Source of the DNA: Palsa-504 sp963847965
Lineage (GTDB): Bacteria; Actinomycetota; Actinomycetes; Streptosporangiales; Streptosporangiaceae
Direction: 5' to 3'
Assembly (NCBI GenBank): GCA_963847965.1
Contig: CAWKCG010000001.1
Coordinates: 248,001 to 312,000, forward strand
Length of the DNA stretch: 64,000 nt
A model generated the notes under the pieces. It was not told the origin of the DNA and searched no databases. It saw only the letters and a program-made list of their open reading frames with translations. A program made the translations under genes and the position numbers. This document shows positions 23,685 to 34,214 of the stretch, one piece after another; position 1 is the first letter of the stretch, and each line of letters begins with the position of its first letter.

Positions 23685-24326
23685 TCACAGGTCGATGGTG
23701 GCGCCTGGTTCGAGCCGGGTCAGCGTGGCATCGCGGGCCTCGGCGGCGAACTCCAGGTAGCCCTCCAAGACCATGAGCCCGAATTCGCTGAGCATGGCAT
23801 CGTGGATGGCGAAAGCCCGACGCGGGTTCACTTCGCGGAAGTAGTCGACGAACTCGGCGGACTTCAGCCACGGAGCGCACACCGGGACAAGCAGCGTCGG
23901 CACATGCTCGTCGGGAACGGTGAGCGCATCGCCGGGGTGGAACAGCTCACAGTCCACCAGGAACCCTATGTTGGGGACGACCGGGATCTCCTGGTGTGAC
24001 CGGGCGTGCTCCTGGCCGTGCACATGGACCCGGAAGCCGGCCACGGTGAACGTATCACCGTGCCGGGCCGGCTGGACCCGGCCGCGGAAGGAACCGAGCT
24101 GGCCGGCTACGGCCGTACTTGCCCGCACCTGAAGGCCAGGCCGGGCATCAAGAGCCTCGCAGAGCGCTCCGGCATCCAGGTGATCGGCGTGCTCGTGCGT
24201 GATCAGCACCGCGTCGGCCTCGGCCAGGGCCTGCGTTCCCGAACCGAACGTGCCCGGGTCAATGACCAGTGTCGCGCCATCCTTGACCAGCTTCACCCCG
24301 GCGTGGGCGAGTTTGGTGAGCCTCAT
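23685..24326 (-). CDS. MBL-fold metal-dependent hydrolase (UlaG-like)
   Basis: From ATG 24326 (MRLTKLAHAGVKLVKDGATL) 213 aa. The metallo-beta-lactamase motif is LITHEHADHLDAGAL; other metal ligands are in HGQEHARSH and FHPGDAL, with AIHDAML near the end. This is the short, one-domain class of MBL hydrolases common in actinomycetes; the substrate is unknown. It reads against its neighbours and sits between repeat copies 6 and 7. An upstream in-frame ATG (24389) would add a basic, unlikely extension. Confidence 0.85.
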   Translation of the reverse strand: MRLTKLAHAGVKLVKDGATLVIDPGTFGSGTQALAEADAVLITHEHADHLDAGALCEALDARPGLQVRASTAVAGQLGSFRGRVQPARHGDTFTVAGFRVHVHGQEHARSHQEIPVVPNIGFLVDCELFHPGDALTVPDEHVPTLLVPVCAPWLKSAEFVDYFREVNPRRAFAIHDAMLSEFGLMVLEGYLEFAAEARDATLTRLEPGATIDL

Positions 24327-24532
24327 GGCGGCTGAGCCTACTGTCTGGTCACGGCGGCGAAGGCGGCCACGGGCACAATCCGCGAGCACGCCGTCGCCAT
24401 GACGTGATCACAACGAACTACAGCTGCCGTGTGGTCTGAACCAGAATTTGATAAGGCGGCCACCCAGCTAAGTTAGCGTCCGGCAGTGTCTTCTCACCTT
24501 TCAGATGAGAAGTCCTCAACGGCCATGGGCGC

Positions 24533-24632
24533 TCAGAGTGAATAAGTGGCCTCAATCACGACACGACGCCCTGAGCTGGCCTGACGGTTGTGGGATTTAT
24601 CCAAGATGGCTCTTCCGGGTACGGTGCCACAC
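24533..24632 (+). repeat. Dispersed repeat copy 7
   Basis: GTGGCCTCAATCACGACACG, GAGCTGGCCTGACGGTTGTG, GGATTTATCCAAGATGGCTC, TTCCGGGTACGGTGCCAC. Minus-strand reading: RAILDKSHNRQASSGRRVVI then EATYSL and stop. It is the last copy, 86 bp before the end of the aconitase gene, and marks the right border of the accessory region. Confidence 0.75.
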
Positions 24633-24718
24633 CCACTGACTACGTAGAGATACCGAAGGGTTCGATGTTAGTGATGGGGCTGGAAGGACGGGGATATGGT
24701 CGGCCCAGGGTTCTCTGG

Positions 24719-27430
<2,712 letters not shown>

Positions 27431-27468
27431 CGTTGCTGCCTCCTCGGTCGCACCCGTGCTCAACCTAC

Positions 27469-27515
27469 AGTATCTCGACATCAAGCTACACCGAAAGTAT
27501 CTCGACATCAAGCTA
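27469..27515. promoter_or_regulatory. Tandem direct repeat between acnA and F420 oxidoreductase
   Basis: AGTATCTCGACATCAAGCTA occurs exactly twice (27469-27488, 27496-27515; 27-bp period). Each holds the near-palindrome CTCGA-CA-TCAAG. Read toward acnA each copy gives TTGATG, usable as a -35 box. It lies in the 172-bp divergent promoter region. Confidence 0.65.
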
Positions 27516-27602
27516 ATTGGGAGTGGCGAGGACCGGGATCCGCATGGGTCGTTAGGATGGCGCCGTAACCGGCGGTATCCGGCCAGGAGAGGACGTCACG
27601 GG

Positions 27603-28442
27603 ATGCGCTTCGCGATCAAGACACGGCCCGAGCATCAGACCTGGGAGGAGATCCGCGACGCGTGGCTCGCGGCGGACGAGATCCCGCTGTTCGAGTCGGC
27701 GTGGAACTGGGATCACTTCTACCCGCTGACCGGCGACCTGACCGGGCCGAACTTCGAGGCCTGGACGATGCTGGGCGCGATGGCGCAGGCGACGCGGCGG
27801 ATCCGGATCGGCTGCCAGGTCACCGGCATGATCTACCGGCACCCCGCCGTGCTGGCCAACATGGCGGCGACCGTCGACATCATCTCCGGCGGGCGGCTGG
27901 AACTGGGCCTCGGCGCCGGGTGGAACCAGATGGAGTGCGACGCCTACGGCATTCCCCTGCCGCCGCTGCGGGAACGGTTCGACCGGTTCGACGAGGGGGT
28001 CGAGGCCATCGTGGGCCTGCTGAGCCAGACCACCAGTACGTTCGGCGGCCGGTACGTCCAGCTCACCGACGCCAGGTGCGAACCCAAGCCGGTGCAGCGG
28101 CCTCATCCGCCGATCACGATTGGCGGCCGCGGCCGGACGCGCACACTGCGGACCGTGGCGCGCTGGGCTCAGCAGTGGAACGCCATCGCGAGCAGTCCGC
28201 GGGAGTGGCTGGAGCTGAGGCAGGTGCTCGCGGGGCACTGCGCCGCCATCGGGCGCGACGTTAACGAGATCACCTGCTCGGTCAACGTGCGTATCGAGCC
28301 GGATACCGGCTTGGAACCCGCGGTGGAGGAAGCCGCCGCCTACCGTGACGCGGGCGCCGACCTGATCATCATGAACCTCCCGCTCCACGCCAAGCCCGAT
28401 TCCCTCAGGCCCCTGGCGGAGGCGCTGGCGCCGCTGGCCTGA
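27603..28442 (+). CDS. LLM-class F420-dependent oxidoreductase
   Basis: A 279-aa luciferase-like (bacterial luciferase fold) enzyme using coenzyme F420. ATG 27603 with GGAGAGG upstream. Typical elements: FESAWNWDHFYPL, RIRIGCQVTGMIYRHPAVLA, SGGRLELGLGAGWNQMECDA, and KPVQRPHPPITIGGRGRTRT. The C-terminal SVNVRIEPDTGLEP and DAGADLIIMNLPL complete the barrel. Substrate unknown. It ends 5 bp before the convergent gene at 28448. Confidence 0.9.
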   Translation: MRFAIKTRPEHQTWEEIRDAWLAADEIPLFESAWNWDHFYPLTGDLTGPNFEAWTMLGAMAQATRRIRIGCQVTGMIYRHPAVLANMAATVDIISGGRLELGLGAGWNQMECDAYGIPLPPLRERFDRFDEGVEAIVGLLSQTTSTFGGRYVQLTDARCEPKPVQRPHPPITIGGRGRTRTLRTVARWAQQWNAIASSPREWLELRQVLAGHCAAIGRDVNEITCSVNVRIEPDTGLEPAVEEAAAYRDAGADLIIMNLPLHAKPDSLRPLAEALAPLA

Positions 28443-28447
28443 GGTTC

Positions 28448-29239
28448 CTAGGAGTCGCCGCCCGCGGCCAGGCGCTCGTGCAGCGCCGCGCTGGCGCTGG
28501 CCATCAGCGGGTGGACGCCCAGCTCGGTGAGCATCGCCGCGGCCGCTTCCATCTCGGCGGCCCGGCGCCGCGCGTGCTTGACGGTGCCGCTGACGATCCG
28601 CTCCAGGGTGGCCGGGTCGGCCGCCGTCAGCTCGGCGGCGATGTGCTCTCGCAGCCACGGCTCCACCCCGGCCGCCCTGGCGGCTTCGAGCGCCTCGACG
28701 ATGGCCGCTCCCATGCCCTTGTAGAAGACGCTGCGCAGGAGCTTCTGGCGCGCGGCGAACCCGGCCGGGCCCTCGAGCACCTCGATCTCGGCGCCCAGGG
28801 GCCGTAGCGTGTCCGCGAATCGCGTGGCCCCGTCCCCGCTGGCCAGCATGGGAACGCGCAGGCCGCGCCCGGGTACGGGCGCCATCATCGCGACGTCGGC
28901 GAAGGGCACCGCTCTGGCCTCGGCGATCTCCGCCAGCCGGAGTTTGGTGCCGGGGGAAGCCGTGTTCAGGTCGGCCCACAGGGCGTCTTCGCGCAGGCCG
29001 GCCAGCCCGGCCCTGAAGGCGTCCACGGCGGCCGCCGCGCTGTTGACGCTCAGGACCAGGTCCGCTCCTCGCGCCGCCTCGGCTTCGCTGCTGGTGTCCG
29101 TGATCCCCCCGGCCGCGGCGACCGCCGGGTCATAGCCGCGGACCTCCACGCCCGCGGTCAGCAGGTCGTGAGCGATCACCGAGCCTGCCTCGCCCAGGCC
29201 AAGGACGGCTACGGTCAGCGGGCGCGCGGCCTCGTTCAC
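28448..29239 (-). CDS. NAD(P)-dependent oxidoreductase (6-phosphogluconate/hydroxyisobutyrate dehydrogenase family)
   Basis: A 263-aa protein with an N-terminal Rossmann motif VAVLGLGEAGSVIAHDLLTA, then LVLSVNSAAAAVDAFRAGLA and the substrate-loop-like DVAMMAPVPGRGLRVPMLAS. The catalytic-Lys region FAARQKLLRSVFYKGMGAAI and the C-terminal helices resemble DUF1932. The ATG overlaps the stop of the Pro-rich gene upstream (ATGA at 29236), so the two are coupled. Substrate unknown. Confidence 0.85.
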   Translation of the reverse strand: MNEAARPLTVAVLGLGEAGSVIAHDLLTAGVEVRGYDPAVAAAGGITDTSSEAEAARGADLVLSVNSAAAAVDAFRAGLAGLREDALWADLNTASPGTKLRLAEIAEARAVPFADVAMMAPVPGRGLRVPMLASGDGATRFADTLRPLGAEIEVLEGPAGFAARQKLLRSVFYKGMGAAIVEALEAARAAGVEPWLREHIAAELTAADPATLERIVSGTVKHARRRAAEMEAAAAMLTELGVHPLMASASAALHERLAAGGDS

Positions 29240-31563
29240 CAGGTACGGGGCGGTTCGGCGGCGACGCCCGCGCCTTCTGGGGCACCAAACTGGCGGCCGG
29301 ACTGGCCGAACTGGCGGCCGGACTGGCCGAACTGGTGGCCGGGCTGGCCGAACTGGCCGGCCTGTCGGTCGCGCTGGCGCTCCTGGCCGTCCTGCTGGCG
29401 CGGCTCGATCGGATTCGCGTCGGCCTGAGCCGGCAGGCTATCGGCGCGCCTCGCGGCGGCGGACTGCCTGAAGTACTCGCCGATCAGCTCGCGCTGCTGG
29501 GCCAGGAGCTGATCGAAGTGCTTGTCGACGTTCTCTTCGCCGATCGCTTCCGCGGTCAGGTAGAGGTCCTTGATTTGCTCGAGCCTGCGGGCCTGGGCGT
29601 ACGCCGGCTCCTCCGGGCCTTCATCGCCGACCGCGCCGGGCTGCACCCGCGGGTCGTCGTCGATGCTCGCGGGCGCCGCCATGGTCGCGTCCGGTCCTGA
29701 CTGCTGATGCCGCGCCGCGTTCGGCGGCGGGCCGCTGGACGGCATCAAAGGCTCGAAGGGACCGCGGGCCTCTTCCCGACCGGGGGCGCCCGGGTCCATC
29801 GACAGGTCGTACCAATAGGCGGCTTCGCGCTCCTGTGCCCTCTGGTCCGCGAGATAGCCCGCCCGGGCGCTGGGATCCCGGTACACGAACACGTCGTCGT
29901 CGGACCGGTCGGGACTTCCCGGGCGCGCCGTCCGGCCGGTCCGCCCCGCGCCCGCAGGCGGGACTGGATAGTCCGTCGCGCGGATGACGGGTGCGTAACC
30001 GCCCATGAAGGTTCCTGAGGCGCCCTGCTGAGGTCCTGGGGGCCTGGGGGGCGTCGGCCGGCGGCCGCCCGGCGGGACGTAGCCCGGGCCACCGGGCGAG
30101 GCGTAGCCAGAGCCACCGGGCGATGCGTGGCCAGCGGCGCCTGGCGGGGCGTAGCCCGGGCCACCGGGCGGGCCGTAGCCAGGGCTACCTGGCGGTATGT
30201 GGCCGGGGCCACCGGGCGGGCCGTAGCCAGGGCTACCTGGCGGTATGTGGCCGGGGCCGCCTGGCGGGCCGTAGTTGGGGTCGCTCGGCGGGGCGTGGCC
30301 GGGACCGCCGGGCGGGGCGTGGCCGGGGCCGGGCGGGGCGTAACTTGGACCGCCTGGCGGGGCGTTACGCGGGCCGCTGGGGGCGTAGCCGGGGCCGCCT
30401 GGCGGCGGGTGGCTAGAGCCGGCGTGAGCGTGGCCGGGTCCACCGGGGGCGCCGGATCCGCCCGGGACTCCGGGTCCGTGGCCAGGGCTGCCCGAGGTGT
30501 GGCCGGGGTTGCCCCGCGAGGGGTAGCCAACGTTGCCCGGTGGCGGATAGCCATGGCCGCGGGGCGGCCACCCGCCTGCGCCTGCTGGCCCTGGCGGCTG
30601 TCTTTCCTGACCCGGCCGGTATCCCTGGCCGGGCGGACCCGGATGCCCGGCCGGGTCGGCTTCGCGCGGTGGCTGGGGGCCGCTTGACCGTGGCTGGGGG
30701 CCGCTTGACCACGGACCCTGGGGTTCGCGCGACGGCGTAGCTCCGCGTCCCGGCGCGGACGGGCGAGGCGGGCCGGGGTCGCGTGGCCCGGAGGGCTGGC
30801 CGGGCGGCGGGGTGGACCAGCCGGGCGCGGCAGCGGGAGGCGGCGAGGCGGGGCGGGGCCGCATCGGCTCGCCGGGCGGCCCAGGCGGCTGCGGCTGACG
30901 GCTGCCCGGGGCCGGGGGCTCCCGGCCGGGTCCTCCTGGGTATGTGCCCGGCTGGTAGGTGGGGCGTGGTGGCGCTCCTGCCCGACCCTGGGGCCCTTGA
31001 GGTCCTTGGGGTCCAAGAGGCCTTTGGGAGCCGGATGCGTACGTGCTTGAAGCCCCCTGCGGTGGCCACGGGCTTTCCGTTGCTTCCGCGGAACCTGGCG
31101 CGCGGGCATCGCGGGGGATGTCGAGCAGGCCGCGCGGCGAGTACACGCTCGTCGGGGTCAGCACCGGTTCCCGGCGCGGGCGTGCGCCAGCATCGCGGAC
31201 CGGCTGCCCGGCACCGCCCTGGGGAGAGCCGGCGCCGAGGCGCTCGCGGTCGTGGTCCTCGGCATCCGCGCCGCGCTGCCGGTGGCCCGACGGTCTCCGG
31301 GGCTTCGCGGCATGCGCAGACCGCCGGGACGTCCCACCGCCCCTGGCGAGGGCGAAGACCAGGAGGCTGACCAAGCCGACCGCCATGAGGGCCAGGCCCA
31401 CGGGAAGGCCCAGGGCTTCGATATGACTGACGGGATGCTTGCTGACCAGGCGCCTCGTGATGCTCGCGCCCACGAGAAACGCGCCCAGCATGACCATCAC
31501 CGCGCCCGCCACCGTCCCGGGCGTGGCGAGCCGCACCCTCGCGGTGGCCGAATCTGAGCGCAC
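29236..31563 (-). CDS. Pro/Gly-rich membrane-anchored protein with collagen-like repeats
   Basis: A 775-aa protein. Two N-terminal membrane helices (GTVAGAVMVMLGAFLVGASI and GLPVGLALMAVGLVSLLVFA) precede a ~480-residue low-complexity region with Gly-Pro repeats such as GGPGHIPPGSPGYGPP. A charged, conserved-looking C-terminal segment (ARRLEQIKDLYLTAEAIGEE, NVDKHFDQLLAQQRELIGEY) and a tail of QFGQSGR repeats follow. The repeat region has no signal cleavage site, and the topology (in or out) is unclear. The helical segment may be the functional part. I know no family for the whole; its coupling to the dehydrogenase gene is the only context. Confidence 0.7.
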   Translation of the reverse strand: MRSDSATARVRLATPGTVAGAVMVMLGAFLVGASITRRLVSKHPVSHIEALGLPVGLALMAVGLVSLLVFALARGGGTSRRSAHAAKPRRPSGHRQRGADAEDHDRERLGAGSPQGGAGQPVRDAGARPRREPVLTPTSVYSPRGLLDIPRDARAPGSAEATESPWPPQGASSTYASGSQRPLGPQGPQGPQGRAGAPPRPTYQPGTYPGGPGREPPAPGSRQPQPPGPPGEPMRPRPASPPPAAAPGWSTPPPGQPSGPRDPGPPRPSAPGRGATPSREPQGPWSSGPQPRSSGPQPPREADPAGHPGPPGQGYRPGQERQPPGPAGAGGWPPRGHGYPPPGNVGYPSRGNPGHTSGSPGHGPGVPGGSGAPGGPGHAHAGSSHPPPGGPGYAPSGPRNAPPGGPSYAPPGPGHAPPGGPGHAPPSDPNYGPPGGPGHIPPGSPGYGPPGGPGHIPPGSPGYGPPGGPGYAPPGAAGHASPGGSGYASPGGPGYVPPGGRRPTPPRPPGPQQGASGTFMGGYAPVIRATDYPVPPAGAGRTGRTARPGSPDRSDDDVFVYRDPSARAGYLADQRAQEREAAYWYDLSMDPGAPGREEARGPFEPLMPSSGPPPNAARHQQSGPDATMAAPASIDDDPRVQPGAVGDEGPEEPAYAQARRLEQIKDLYLTAEAIGEENVDKHFDQLLAQQRELIGEYFRQSAAARRADSLPAQADANPIEPRQQDGQERQRDRQAGQFGQPGHQFGQSGRQFGQSGRQFGAPEGAGVAAEPPRTW
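30160..30265 (-). repeat. 48-bp tandem repeat inside Pro/Gly-rich gene
   Basis: A 48-bp unit (on the plus strand starting CCACCGGGCGGGCCGTAGCC) occurs twice almost exactly and then in diverged 24-bp halves. It encodes the 16-residue unit GPGHIPPGSPGYGPPG. Confidence 0.7.
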
Positions 31564-31739
31564 CGATCAACGATCGCATCGCGGTTAGCGCCCCGCAAGC
31601 CATATGAGCAGGTCCGCCCGGCAGGACTTGCCTCGCCGCCAGGTCACCTCGGCCCGAGAGCCCCACGCGACTGACCTGGAATATCTGTTTCGTGCGACCG
31701 TCGTGGGCCGACGCGCCGTGGTGGCGATACGTTATGGGC

Positions 31740-32555
31740 ATGATCACCCAGGCAGATAAGGCTAGCAGGTTCCTGGCTCTGCACCGGGCGAGTGAACCGC
31801 TCCTGCTGCCGAATCCGTGGGACCTGGGCTCGGCCAAGCTCCTCGCCTCGCTGGGCTTCGAGGCGCTGGCCACCACGAGCTCGGGGTTCGCCGCCACGCT
31901 TGGCCGCAACGACGGCTCGGTGAGCAGGGATGAGGCCCTGGTGCACGCCGCGATCATCGTCGCAGCGACCGACCTGCCCGTCTCGGCCGATCTGGAGAAC
32001 GCCTACGCGCATGAGCCGTCGGGCGTCGCGGAGACCATCAGGCTGGCCACCGAGGTCGGCCTGGCGGGCTGCTCGATCGAGGACTTCAGCGGGCGGGACG
32101 ATGACCCGATCTACGAAACCCGGTTCGCGGCTGAGCGCGTGGCGGCGGCCGCGGAGGCCGCCCACGAGGGCCGCGTCCCGATCGTGCTGACCGCCCGCGC
32201 CGAGAACTACCTGCACGGCCGGCCTGACCTCGCCGATACGATCGCCAGGCTGCAGGCCTACCAGGAGGCCGGCGCCGATGTCCTGTACGCTCCCGGCCTG
32301 CGCAGCATCGAGGACATCCGCCAGCTGATCCGGGAAGTGGACCGCCCGGTCAACGTGCTCGCCATGGCCGGCGCGCCGAGCGTGCCCGAGCTGGCCGAGG
32401 CCGGCGTGAGCCGGATCTCGGTGGGCGGTTCGTTCGCGTTCGCCGCCCTCGGCGCGCTCGTCAGCGCCGCCACCGAGCTGCGCGACCAGGGCACCTACGG
32501 CTACCAGGCCGTCAGCGCCGTGGGCAGGCAGGCCGCGATCCGCGCCTTCGGCTGA
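31740..32555 (+). CDS. Isocitrate lyase/phosphoenolpyruvate mutase family protein
   Basis: A 271-aa TIM-barrel enzyme of the PEP-mutase superfamily, which makes or breaks C-C or P-C bonds of 2-oxo acids. MITQADKASRFLALHRASEP, LLLPNPWDLGSAKLLASLGF, TTSSGFAATLGRNDG, VSADLENAYAH (metal-binding Asp) and CSIEDFSGRDD are visible; GADVLYAPGLRSIEDIRQLI follows. The active-site Cys of isocitrate lyases (KKCGH) is absent, so a PEP-mutase or oxaloacetate-decarboxylase-like role is likelier. Start ATG 31740 or 31734. Convergent with the next gene. Confidence 0.88.
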   Translation: MITQADKASRFLALHRASEPLLLPNPWDLGSAKLLASLGFEALATTSSGFAATLGRNDGSVSRDEALVHAAIIVAATDLPVSADLENAYAHEPSGVAETIRLATEVGLAGCSIEDFSGRDDDPIYETRFAAERVAAAAEAAHEGRVPIVLTARAENYLHGRPDLADTIARLQAYQEAGADVLYAPGLRSIEDIRQLIREVDRPVNVLAMAGAPSVPELAEAGVSRISVGGSFAFAALGALVSAATELRDQGTYGYQAVSAVGRQAAIRAFG

Positions 32556-32565
32556 CGCGCTCGGC

Positions 32566-33495
32566 TTATACCTGCGGCGCTACGTCGGAGGCGATCAGCT
32601 CCAGGTGGTCTCGGTCGCTCAGGTCGAGCACCTGCAGGTAGACGCGCTCCGCGCCGATCGCGGCGAACTCCGCGATCTTGGCTGCGACCTCTCCCGGCGT
32701 CCCGCCGACCCCGTTTTCGCGTGCGTCGTCGGGGTCCCGGCCGGTCGCGGCCGCGCGCCGGCGGAACTCGGCCTCGTCCTTCCCGCAGGTCACCGTCTGG
32801 GCCACCGAATACGTCATGGAATCCGGGTAGCGCCCGGCGGCCTCGCACGCCTCGCGGACGCGCCCGAAACCCGCCGCGGATTCCTGCACGGATGAGAACG
32901 CCACGTTGAACTCATCGGCGAACCTGGCCGCCAGGCGCGGCGTCCGGCGGGCGCCGTGGCCGCCGACAATGACCGGCGGGCGCGGGCGCTGCGCCGGCTT
33001 CGGCAAGCCTGGCGAGTCCGCCACCTGGTAGTGCGCCCCGTCGAAGGAGAATGTCTGGCCTTCAGGCGTCGTCCACAGTCCCGTGATGATGGCGAGTTGC
33101 TCCTCCAGCAGGTCGAAGCGCTCGCCGAGCGGCGGGAACGGGATGCCGTACGCCGCGTGCTCGGCCTTGAACCAGCCGGTGCCGAGCCCCAATTCGACCC
33201 GGCCGCCGCTCATCTGGTCCACCTGCGCCACCGTGATCGCGAGCGGGCCTGGCAGCCGGAAGGTCGCCGCGGTAACCAGCGTCCCGAGCCTGATGCGGCT
33301 GGTCTCCACGGCCAGGGCGGCCAGCGTGGCCCACGAGTCGGTCGGGCCCGGAAGCCCGGAGACGTTACCCATCTTCAGGTAATGATCGGACCTGAAGAAG
33401 GCGTCGAAGCCGAGTTCCTCGGCCGCAAGCGCCACCGCGCGCAGCGTCTGGTAGTCCGCGCCCTGCTGCGGTTCGGTGAAGATCCGGAGTTTCAT
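32566..33495 (-). CDS. LLM-class F420-dependent oxidoreductase (TIGR03560-like)
   Basis: A 309-aa F420 enzyme: MKLRIFTEPQQGADYQTLRA, GFDAFFRSDHYLKMGNVSGL, RIRLGTLVTAATFRLPGPLA, SGGRVELGLGTGWFKAEHAA and KPAQRPRPPVIVGGHGARRT are standard family segments. The ATG overlaps the stop of the small gene at 33492-33797 (ATGA), so it is the second gene of a two-gene unit. Paralogue of 27603-28442; substrate unknown. Confidence 0.9.
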   Translation of the reverse strand: MKLRIFTEPQQGADYQTLRAVALAAEELGFDAFFRSDHYLKMGNVSGLPGPTDSWATLAALAVETSRIRLGTLVTAATFRLPGPLAITVAQVDQMSGGRVELGLGTGWFKAEHAAYGIPFPPLGERFDLLEEQLAIITGLWTTPEGQTFSFDGAHYQVADSPGLPKPAQRPRPPVIVGGHGARRTPRLAARFADEFNVAFSSVQESAAGFGRVREACEAAGRYPDSMTYSVAQTVTCGKDEAEFRRRAAATGRDPDDARENGVGGTPGEVAAKIAEFAAIGAERVYLQVLDLSDRDHLELIASDVAPQV

Positions 33496-33797
33496 GGGTC
33501 CATCCTGCCAGGCGACGGCGGATCACCCGGACCCTCGGGGACGAAGAACCTGTCCCAGGACACCTGGCCGGCCCGGGTATACCGGCCCAGCCAGCCCACG
33601 CCGGTCCGGACATAGCACGGCGCCAGCGTTTGCGGCGCCATCGCCGGCCGGACCGCCTCGATGATGACGATGACGGCCTGGCCGGACCCCAGGGTCTCCT
33701 CACCGGCCCGCATGGCCCTGCCGCGGTCATCGGTGATGCCCATGGCGACAGAAGCTTCGGAGGTACCGCTCAGTGCCGTCCAAGAGTAGAAGATCAT
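33492..33797 (-). CDS. Small hypothetical protein
   Basis: A 101-aa protein from ATG 33797 (MIFYSWTALSGTSEASVAMG). IEAVRPAMAPQTLAPCYVRT and GVGWLGRYTRAGQVSWDRFF look conserved and folded, with no membrane helix. Its stop overlaps the next start (ATGA). Similar small proteins are found beside single-domain GntR genes in actinomycete mobile regions, which matches the divergent GntR remnant at 33962. Function unknown. Confidence 0.6.
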   Translation of the reverse strand: MIFYSWTALSGTSEASVAMGITDDRGRAMRAGEETLGSGQAVIVIIEAVRPAMAPQTLAPCYVRTGVGWLGRYTRAGQVSWDRFFVPEGPGDPPSPGRMDP

Positions 33798-33824
33798 GAT
33801 CTGCCCTGGGGTCTTACTCCGCGT

Positions 33825-33866
33825 GGCCGTGGCGGCCCTGACGAGCGGCCGTGGCGGCCCTGACGA
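33825..33866 (+). repeat. 20-bp tandem direct repeat
   Basis: GGCCGTGGCGGCCCTGACGA occurs at 33825-33844 and 33847-33866, between the small gene and the GntR remnant. Confidence 0.75.
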
Positions 33867-33925
33867 ATTCAGACGTTAACGCACTCTTGCTTCCTCGTCT
33901 AATCTCGACTAGTGTCGAAGCGTTG

Positions 33926-33947
33926 CGATTGGCAATATTGCCAATCG
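33926..33947. promoter_or_regulatory. Perfect 22-bp palindrome upstream of GntR
   Basis: CGATTGGCAAT followed directly by its exact complement ATTGCCAATCG. It lies 14 bp before the GTG start of the GntR gene and covers the expected promoter, so it is probably the operator of that regulator. Confidence 0.65.
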
Positions 33948-33961
33948 AGTACGGTACAAGG

Positions 33962-34214
33962 GTGTCGATAAGCGGCGAATCGGACCCGAGAGCATACGTG
34001 CGCCTGGCAGCAATGCTGCGCCTGGCAGATCGCGGAGGGTACCCTCGCGCCCGGGATGCCGACGCCGTCCATCACCACCCTCAGCCAGGAGTACGGCCAC
34101 GCCCGGCAGACCTGCGCTAAGGCACTGCGCATCCTGGAAGAAGAGGGCCTGCTGACCCGCATCCCCGGCCTCGGCTACTACGTCGCGGGAACCACGGCCA
34201 AGCCGGGCTCCTGA
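33962..34214 (+). pseudogene. Single-domain GntR regulator, frameshifted
   Basis: GTG 33962: SISGESDPRAYVRLAAMLR, then one extra base at 34019-34022 breaks the frame. The other frame continues WQIAEGTLAPGMPTPSITTL, SQEYGHARQTCAKALRILEE and EGLLTRIPGLGYYVAG to TGA at 34212. Repaired length is ~84 aa, only a winged helix, as for the GntR at 14111. The perfect palindrome 14 bp upstream suggests autoregulation. The 3' end overlaps the convergent RNA methyltransferase gene by 37 bp. Confidence 0.75.

Noticed and set aside
16571..24632. Canonical integron attC sites
   Set aside because: The R'' and R' core boxes (GTTRRRY/RYYYAAC) are not recognisable in the repeats and there is no IntI in the window, so I call the array integron-like only.
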